From: Thermoplasmatota archaeon
GTDB taxonomy: Archaea; Thermoplasmatota; Thermoplasmata; GCA-020350865; JAUVCJ01
DNA: 19,456 bases
Direction: 5' to 3'
Assembly: GCA_030595765.1 (NCBI GenBank)
Contig: JAUVCJ010000016.1
Span: 1-19,456, forward strand
The notes below the pieces were generated by a model. That model was not told where the DNA came from. It searched no databases and saw only the letters and a program-made list of their open reading frames with translations. The translations under genes were made by a program, and so were the position numbers. This document shows, in pieces, positions 14,501 through 19,456 of the stretch (positions within the stretch are counted from its first letter, which is position 1; the number at the start of each line of letters is the position of its first letter).

Positions 14501-17500
14501 AGCTTGGAAGTTCGCCTGCCTGTCTCATCAAAGGTATACTCGATAACGCTGGTGGGTGTGCTTGTTGGATCCTGCTCTTCCACCTTCAAAAGCCAGCCAT
14601 GGGAGTCATAGGTGTAATGGGTACTGCTTCCAAGCGGTCTATCCATCCTTGTTCTGCGTCCTTCGACATCGTACTCAAAAGAGTGAATTCGCATATCAGG
14701 GTCGATGATCTTGACCATCCTGTTCAATGAGTCGTATTCATAACTAGTCTGGCCATCCTCAGGGTCGGTCATGTTCACCAGGTTTCTAACTGCATCGAAA
14801 GAATATGTTATATTGGTGTCCAGCCCCAAAGCCTGCCTGCGTACCTTGATCAACCTGTCAAGCGAATCATAGGAATAAGTTGTAAGATCTCCAGCCCATC
14901 CAATGTTCTGTGTTGAGATCACATTGCCGTTCGGGTCGTAGGTGAGCTGGTCGTAGGCTCCGTCCTGATAATCTATCCTTGTAAGCAAATTGGTCATATC
15001 ATATGTGTAACTGGTAAGATCGAGATTGGGGTCAGTCTTGTTAACAAGATTGGAGTTCTGGTCATACTCATAGAGGGCGATGTTACTTAGCTGGGAAGTG
15101 GTGCTAGTCACCCTGCCTAAGGAGTCATAGCTCCAGAAGCTGGTCTGGCCGTTGAAGTCGGTATGCCATATACCATTTCCGTTCTCGTCGTATCCATACT
15201 CCATAATATCTCCAATAGCATTGGTTTTGTTAATTATCTGGCCAAGACCATCAATACCAAATTTAGAGATCTTTCCGGCCTGGTCCGTGATTTGTATGAT
15301 GTCGCCGTTGGGGTTGTACTCATAGCTTGTAGTATTGCCAAAATGGTCGCTTTGAGTGATCTTGCGGCCAAGTGGGTCATAGGAGTATGTCGATATGTAA
15401 CCAAGGCGGTCGGTCTGGGTGAGTGTGTTCCCAGTCTGGTCATAGGTGAAAGTGGTGCTGTTACCCAAAGAATCTGTGGCACCGACCAGGCGCTTAAGAG
15501 GGTCAAAGCTGAATGTGGTGCATTGTCCATTTTCATTGCACTGAGATCTCCTGTTACCCACCGGGTCGTAGCTATAGGTGGATACGTTGCCAAAGTCGTC
15601 GGCCTGGGAGGTCTCTCTATTCAATTCGTCATAAGTCCAGTAAGTGCTATATCCCTTTGGATTGGTTTGTGTTAAAAGGTTTCCAGCAAAGTCGTAATCA
15701 TAAAAATGGGTGAACATGTTTGCATCTGTCTTTGATATCTGATATCCCATTGGGTCGTAGGTATAGGTAGTGCTGAATCCTCTTGCATCCACCAGTTCCA
15801 AAAGATTTCCGAGGACATCATAATAATAGCGTGTAGAGTTACCCAATGCATCGGTTGCCTGGGTCAGCCTGTTCAATGGGTCGTATTCGTAGGTTGAAGT
15901 ATAGTCTCTACGGTCAGTAACTGATAGGATGTTGCCAAGCTGGTCGTACTCGTAGCTGGTATAATTTCCTCTTGAATCGGTCATCTTCGCCAGGCGGTTT
16001 AGTGGGTCGTATTCGTAAGCGGTCAGATGCTCCATTGGATCTGTAAGGTCAATTAGGTTTCCAATAGCATCGTAATTGTAGCTGGTATAATTGCCAGTTG
16101 CATCTAAGATCTTTGTAATTCTATCCATAGGGTCGTACTCGTAGCTGGTCACATATCCTCTAGTATCTGTGTGATCCACAATGCGCCCAACTGCATCATA
16201 GGTATAATTTGTAACGTTGCCTAATGGATCAATGACACGCACTGGTCTGTTCAGTATATCGTACTCGTAATAGGTTATAAATTCCAATGGGTCGGTAATA
16301 GATATGAGATTGTCTCTATTATCATATTCATATCGGGCAATGCATTCAGATTCATTCATTATTGCTATATTGCGGCCAAGCCTGTCGTATCCGTAGCTCC
16401 AGGAATGTCCATTGGCATAACCAGCCATGTCTACTCTATCGTCTTCACCGTATATGATCCACTCGACTCCATCATTTGGTAGGGTGGTGGAAACAACCCT
16501 GCCCAGCAGGTCCATTGAGTAAGTTGTGGTATAGCCATTGGCATCCATCATGGTGTAGTGGGAGTTATCTTCGGCATAAGTGAGGGTGGTCTCATTTCCA
16601 GTAGCATCTGTTACGCGTGTTAGGCGGTTAAGCGAGTCGTATTCGTAAGCGGTAGTGTAGCCTCTTGCATCTTCGACGCTGACAACGTTGTCATTGGCAT
16701 CGTAGACATATTGGGTCTTGTTGTCTGTGGCATCCGTAATGACAGTTATCCGGTTCAGCTCATCAAACTCAAATGTGGTAACTCCGCCATTTGGGTCCTT
16801 CTCCCACTCCACGTTCCCGAACTGGTCATAGCCAAACTGGGTCGTATTGCCAGTTGCATCGGTCACAACCGTTATGCGGTTCAACTCATCGAACTCAAAG
16901 GTTGTCATATCGCCGTTTGCATCCTTTTCCCAGGCTCTGTTCCCGAACTGATCGTAGCCATATTGGGTAGTATTGCCAGTAGCATCTGTTCTCACTGTTA
17001 TGCGGTTAAGTTCATCGAACTCAAACGTGGTCATTGCACCGTTCGCGTCCTTTTCCCAGGCCATGTTCCCAACCTGGTCATAACCAACTTGGGTTCTGTT
17101 TCCAGTTGGGTCAATGACTGCGATTCTGCGGTTCAGCTCATCGTACTCATAGGTGGTCACATTGCCACCTGGGCTGGTGCTTGTCAATATGTTCCCATCA
17201 GGGTCAAAAGTAGATCGCTCTGTTCTGCCTAGGCAATCCGTTGAGCTGGTCTGCCTATCTATATCGTCATAGGTATATTCAATTCTGCATCCATTCACAC
17301 CAGTCTTGGACACCTGATTGCCGTTTTTGTCAAACTCGTTGATCATTTCCCTGCCATGGGCATCGGTCTGCTGTATCAGCCGATCCAGGTCATCATACTC
17401 AAAGAAAGAACTGTGACCCAATGCATCAACTATCTCGATTATGTTGCCTCTGGAGTCGTATTCGTAGCGAGTCACATTTCCGCTGGCATCGGTAACGTTG

Positions 17501-19456
17501 TCCATCTGGCCATCAAAACTGATGTTAACCATGGTACTCTGGCCTCCAACAATTGCATCGATGAGGTTTCCAATAGCATCATAGGAATAGCTGGTAACGT
17601 TTCCAGTTGCATCGATTATTGCCATTACCCTGCTGTTATTATCATAAACAAGAGTGGTAGTTCGGGAGCCTTGCTCAACCTGGATTGCTCTTCCAACTGC
17701 ATCGTATGTGTACTCAGTGGTGTTTCCAGACGCATCGGTCTCATTGGCCAACCAGCCATGGGCATCATGGTAATATGTAGTAACATGGCCTCTAGCATCG
17801 GTTATCGCCACCAGATATCCATGAGAATCATAATCGTATTGGGTTATGTTGCCCAACGCATCCGTTGTGAGGTTAAGATTCCCGTAGGCATCGTAGCCAT
17901 ATTGCGTTGTAAATCTTCTGGCTTCAGTGCTGTTCCGTTTTAGGCCAAGTAGAGTTGTTCCATCATCTGTTACTTCCCAACCGTTCTCGGTGGTGTTTCC
18001 TGAGGGGTCGGTGGCTCTAGTGAGCAGGCCCAGGTCCATGTACTCATAGGTGCTAACCCCACCCATTCTGTCGGTATAGCTTACCAGATTACGCTGGTCA
18101 TCCCATTCCATTTCCGTATAGTTGCCGTCGGCATCAGTGATCCTGATGGGACTTCCGTAGGGATCAAACGAAACATAGTCGGTAGTACCCCGCACCAGAA
18201 TGCCGTTTGAATTGGTGGCAACATCATAGGACACATCCATTACAAGGATTGGTGCTGGATATGTCTGTGTCTGGTAGTCTAAGATGGAGTTGCCCACCTG
18301 CCATGCCTTGTAAACACCGTATTCTTCAACATAGGAAAAGGTCAGAACCCTGCCTGCCCTGTCTATCTTCTCTATCAGGCGGTTCCCAGCATCATAGCCA
18401 TGCCTGGTGGTATTCCCAGAGGGGTCTGTGGAGTTGTCGAGCAGGCCGTCATCATAGTCCTCGTATTCGTATTCCACGCTCCTGCCTTTTGGGTCTGTGA
18501 TAGTTCCCAACCTGCCGTCTCCATTATACCCCAGCACAAGAGAGAGCCCTGAATCATCACTAACAGATGTGAGCTGGCCAGAGGTGTAGCCAAAAGTAAG
18601 CTTGTTCCCATTGGCGTCTTTCATGAATCTTATGACGCCAGTTTCGTTAAATTCGCTTCTAGATCCATCCAAGAATCTGAGCCAGTACTCGTTTCCAGCT
18701 CTTTTGGACAGGTTGACATGAACACCAGGAGGCGAGAGATAATCATCCCCTCCAAGATACACGAAGTCGTGGAGCGACCCATCATGGTCAAACCAGGTTA
18801 CTGAGCTGTCTGGGTTCAATATGAGGTGGGTAGCATAATCATGGGTCCAGCCCATGCCCAGAGGGCCATCAGTTTCGTTAAGAAGGCTGTTGTAGTGCCT
18901 TGTTATTCCGATGTCGAAGCCCAAAGCCGGGAATGACAGGTCGGTTTCAGTAAGGTAAAGGTTACCGCTGGCAGAGTTGACAACTCCGCCAATATACTCA
19001 TACCAATCTTCCCAGCCGGTCTGGGTCACCCTCCTGTCTGTTACAACCAGGTCCACACGTTCTGAAACGAATGCCCAGTAGCCCCATCCTTTTCTGAAGC
19101 TCTCAGGGTCTATTCCACCGGTTGGCCTGCCGTTGTGGCCTTTAAGCGAGAGGACCATGTCCTGTATCGGAGCCATCACTGATGTTCTGGCCTGATCCAT
19201 CCGATGTGGGTAGCCAAACATGTTCCAGCCCTCATAGAGCGCAATGGTGGTTGAATCCTGATAGGTGCCATTGACAGCGAGCACAGCTGTGCCGCCGGTT
19301 GTGACATTGACATAGAAGCTCATGGATTCATTGAGCTGGTGCAGGTCGTTGTGGCTCTGGGGTTTGTCTGTGTCGTTTGTGAGCCAGCTACCGGTCTTGC
19401 CTGAGAAGAACATGACCCTGTCCCATGTTCCTCCACTGAGGTTGCCAAGCACGTCT
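11557..19456 (-). CDS. Giant RHS/YD-repeat surface protein (N-terminus beyond the right edge)
   Basis: The frame is open to the right edge, so the start and any signal peptide are missing; at least 2632 codons are visible. Numbering from the GTG at 19452, residues about 1-150 hold a W/GWNMFGYP surface-protein domain and about 155-230 a DUF6531-like RHS entry (SGNLYLTETDLSFPALGFDI). More than 50 YD repeats (YxYD..GN/R) cover about 260-1790. The RHS core follows at about 1798-1922 (YTGRELDPLAGHYYLRARYY, KYSYVNDDPVNFIDPSGL). The last 710 residues are Gly-rich, Pro-rich, Cys-rich, CARDB-like and a jelly-roll/MAM-like adhesin domain (GFETAYPPAGW to SWYIDDVLV). RHS proteins fold as hollow shells that often enclose and release their C-terminus. 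Here I infer a glycosylated cell-surface protein used in contact or adhesion. No known toxin domain is recognised in the tail. Transfer from bacteria is plausible, but codon use does not look foreign by eye. Confidence 0.93.
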   Translation of the reverse strand, partial: DVLGNLSGGTWDRVMFFSGKTGSWLTNDTDKPQSHNDLHQLNESMSFYVNVTTGGTAVLAVNGTYQDSTTIALYEGWNMFGYPHRMDQARTSVMAPIQDMVLSLKGHNGRPTGGIDPESFRKGWGYWAFVSERVDLVVTDRRVTQTGWEDWYEYIGGVVNSASGNLYLTETDLSFPALGFDIGITRHYNSLLNETDGPLGMGWTHDYATHLILNPDSSVTWFDHDGSLHDFVYLGGDDYLSPPGVHVNLSKRAGNEYWLRFLDGSRSEFNETGVIRFMKDANGNKLTFGYTSGQLTSVSDDSGLSLVLGYNGDGRLGTITDPKGRSVEYEYEDYDDGLLDNSTDPSGNTTRHGYDAGNRLIEKIDRAGRVLTFSYVEEYGVYKAWQVGNSILDYQTQTYPAPILVMDVSYDVATNSNGILVRGTTDYVSFDPYGSPIRITDADGNYTEMEWDDQRNLVSYTDRMGGVSTYEYMDLGLLTRATDPSGNTTENGWEVTDDGTTLLGLKRNSTEARRFTTQYGYDAYGNLNLTTDALGNITQYDYDSHGYLVAITDARGHVTTYYHDAHGWLANETDASGNTTEYTYDAVGRAIQVEQGSRTTTLVYDNNSRVMAIIDATGNVTSYSYDAIGNLIDAIVGGQSTMVNISFDGQMDNVTDASGNVTRYEYDSRGNIIEIVDALGHSSFFEYDDLDRLIQQTDAHGREMINEFDKNGNQVSKTGVNGCRIEYTYDDIDRQTSSTDCLGRTERSTFDPDGNILTSTSPGGNVTTYEYDELNRRIAVIDPTGNRTQVGYDQVGNMAWEKDANGAMTTFEFDELNRITVRTDATGNTTQYGYDQFGNRAWEKDANGDMTTFEFDELNRITVVTDATGNTTQFGYDQFGNVEWEKDPNGGVTTFEFDELNRITVITDATDNKTQYVYDANDNVVSVEDARGYTTAYEYDSLNRLTRVTDATGNETTLTYAEDNSHYTMMDANGYTTTYSMDLLGRVVSTTLPNDGVEWIIYGEDDRVDMAGYANGHSWSYGYDRLGRNIAIMNESECIARYEYDNRDNLISITDPLEFITYYEYDILNRPVRVIDPLGNVTNYTYDAVGRIVDHTDTRGYVTSYEYDPMDRITKILDATGNYTSYNYDAIGNLIDLTDPMEHLTAYEYDPLNRLAKMTDSRGNYTSYEYDQLGNILSVTDRRDYTSTYEYDPLNRLTQATDALGNSTRYYYDVLGNLLELVDARGFSTTYTYDPMGYQISKTDANMFTHFYDYDFAGNLLTQTNPKGYSTYWTYDELNRETSQADDFGNVSTYSYDPVGNRRSQCNENGQCTTFSFDPLKRLVGATDSLGNSTTFTYDQTGNTLTQTDRLGYISTYSYDPLGRKITQSDHFGNTTSYEYNPNGDIIQITDQAGKISKFGIDGLGQIINKTNAIGDIMEYGYDENGNGIWHTDFNGQTSFWSYDSLGRVTSTTSQLSNIALYEYDQNSNLVNKTDPNLDLTSYTYDMTNLLTRIDYQDGAYDQLTYDPNGNVISTQNIGWAGDLTTYSYDSLDRLIKVRRQALGLDTNITYSFDAVRNLVNMTDPEDGQTSYEYDSLNRMVKIIDPDMRIHSFEYDVEGRRTRMDRPLGSSTHYTYDSHGWLLKVEEQDPTSTPTSVIEYTFDETGRRTSKLDMYGLTAYEYDDIYRLINATYPDATWQNFTYDQNGNVLHVDDGLTVTSFEYDEENKLVRENGIIDYAYDLNGNLLSKTDGPMVTTYAYDMRNRLIHAMMPNGDIINYQYSVENKRLSRSDPFGIQLFVYDRLDVLMDYDGTFVRTARYLHGPGIDEPLAMNLTWIHLQFQYDGVGSVMQLVDETGALMANYDYEAFGAFRQINDPFENRYTYTGRELDPLAGHYYLRARYYSPDTYRFISKDPLQDLDSSNKYSYVNDDPVNFIDPSGLRRVNAGNSAINSKECSCPGGKWTFKSVGIGGGFIFTLGKSRMEATCCGGKVKCVYNVYNLGAGLLAGGGTSLQFGIIKGATSPGAISGRSSGASFSLWVVGGSMEQPWEGEGVSVSGGPSYGLGGGGSFSLTKLQYCICDLPPKPAPRPPPPPPPKPKIINTGGQKVVKGGETKEDRGKASGSTCSCSGSALASAKTARLKPYVHAKVDCRSTYRGCECTATATGIYYKDGAATCNCETKCSGGACQSSSKLEYITASGHRVKKRSVKPSVYTPSSKSERHKGIQGKVYRGKAYCSCSCSCTTAYKVTIPTKPKPPHTRASQTTPNGCLKNYYGLGHPDGRGPGCGLDDKWVTPNGDVRPLSFDDLEGGPVPMSPDDRTPSEPGALRPGGGGVCSLPGGCSGHSSGSGRCSLPGVCSGMDRAERNHNLGSLYFPPTHDVEVQADMVPGPYHPSVYNLEARVQNNGDYHELVGLGITTEIKRTTLTLLDEGFETAYPPAGWAVTSMGTPSPWEQMPVFAHSGGFSAGVDPLGTPEFQDEWLMTPAIDVSTVDSPMLEFWVWFDPTMDSFGEVWISTTDSDDPSEYVDFVYMVDPMLEPCNNHACPIQIDLSPWEDEDSLRIGFSYIRPGADGTSWYIDDVLVSGMTSEYWEEMSYCFDSVAVAIGGVSLGGCMQDFPEVGEYRITWETQLPLGWDDDISRNDVATLNIMVEP
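11770..12241 (-). other. Jelly-roll (MAM/choice-of-anchor-J-like) domain of the RHS protein
   Basis: Residues about 2404-2561 begin LLDEGFETAYPPAGWAVTS and include WEQMPVFAHSGGFSAGVD, DEWLMTPAIDVS, LEFWVWFD and end SWYIDDVLVSG. This order is the hallmark of the cleaved-adhesin/MAM-like sandwich found at the C-terminus of secreted bacterial and archaeal proteins. It is preceded by a CARDB-like stretch (HDVEVQADM to ARVQNNGDYHE). Confidence 0.75.
12420..13190 (-). other. Cysteine-rich region of the RHS protein
   Basis: After the proline-rich spacer, residues about 2088-2345 hold more than 20 Cys in pairs and clusters (STCSCSG, CRSTYRGCEC, ATCNCETKC, YCSCSCSC), then two copies of CSLPG(G/V)CSG. 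Cys is almost absent from the YD repeats. Disulfide cross-linking outside the cell is the likely state; metal binding is the alternative. Confidence 0.7.
13223..13275 (-). other. Proline-rich spacer in the RHS protein
   Basis: The segment PPKPAPRPPPPPPPKPK separates the Gly-rich region from the Cys-rich region. It is a stiff extended linker of the kind that projects domains through a cell envelope. Confidence 0.75.
14080..18690 (-). repeat. YD-repeat array, more than 50 units
   Basis: Units of about 21 residues alternate in a 42-residue super-pattern: YEYDxLNRxxxxTDATGN(x)T and YxYDxxGNxxxxxDxxGxxT. I count about 54 Y/F-x-Y/F-D motifs. About 35 N-x-S/T sequons lie mostly in the GN(T/V/Y)T position of each unit. 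Confidence 0.85.
16735..17160 (-). repeat. Recent 126-bp in-frame duplications in the YD array
   Basis: The CATC(G/A)AACTCAAA-type segment recurs at 16761, 16887, 17013 and, diverged, 17139, exactly 126 bp apart each time. The encoded 42-residue unit (TTFEFDELNRIT, YDQFGN, WEKDANG) is nearly identical in the middle copies. The period equals two YD units, so gain or loss of a copy keeps the frame. Confidence 0.85.

Noticed and set aside
16711..17943. Long open frames on the plus strand (16711-17232 and 17356-17943) opposite the YD repeats
   Set aside because: They mirror the periodic codon pattern of the RHS gene, have no ribosome site, and encode low-similarity repetitive products. The minus-strand RHS frame explains the region completely.
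14080..18690. CRISPR-like or direct DNA repeat array
   Set aside because: The regular 63/126-bp period is in-frame protein repetition (YD units). There are no conserved short repeats separated by unique spacers.

Overview
The window reads as archaeal chromosome. The tryptophanyl-tRNA synthetase is of the archaeal type and is closest in layout to the long haloarchaeal form. Several genes are preceded by BRE/TATA-like promoters and some have short or no leaders. There are no bacterial -35/-10 style promoters and no rRNA or tRNA genes. Base composition is moderate. A large cytoplasmic helical-repeat protein with a RING-like zinc finger, together with big secreted beta-sandwich proteins, would suit a Thermoplasmatota-like euryarchaeon. 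That placement is inference only.

Layout: (1) 1-1549, minus strand: the start of a secreted, tandem Ig-like surface protein that runs off the left edge. (2) 1679-3025, minus: trpS. (3) 3026-3206: a divergent regulatory region with a roughly 19-bp tandem repeat. (4) 3207-4670, plus: a membrane-anchored M28 zinc metallopeptidase with an inserted PA domain. (5) 4671-5115: an AT-rich intergenic region with direct repeats, a stable hairpin and the promoter of the next gene. (6) 5116-9666, plus: a 1516-residue protein made of about 21 helical repeats of about 64 residues, then one beta-sandwich domain and a C-terminal RING-like zinc finger. (7) 9794-10531, plus: a class I SAM-dependent methyltransferase behind an iterated CAACAGTTAA-type motif. 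(8) 10610-11458, minus: a stand-alone YjeF_N (NAD(P)HX epimerase-like) protein. (9) 11557 to the right edge, minus: a giant RHS/YD-repeat surface protein of more than 2600 residues with an unusual 700-residue C-terminal region.

The genes do not form one obvious pathway. Housekeeping genes (trpS, the epimerase-like gene) are mixed with envelope or secreted genes (Ig-like protein, peptidase, RHS protein). The best candidates for undescribed biology are the 21-repeat/RING-like protein and the archaeal RHS protein. The latter has about 35 N-glycosylation sequons in its YD repeats and a Gly-rich, Pro-rich, Cys-rich and jelly-roll tail in place of a compact toxin.
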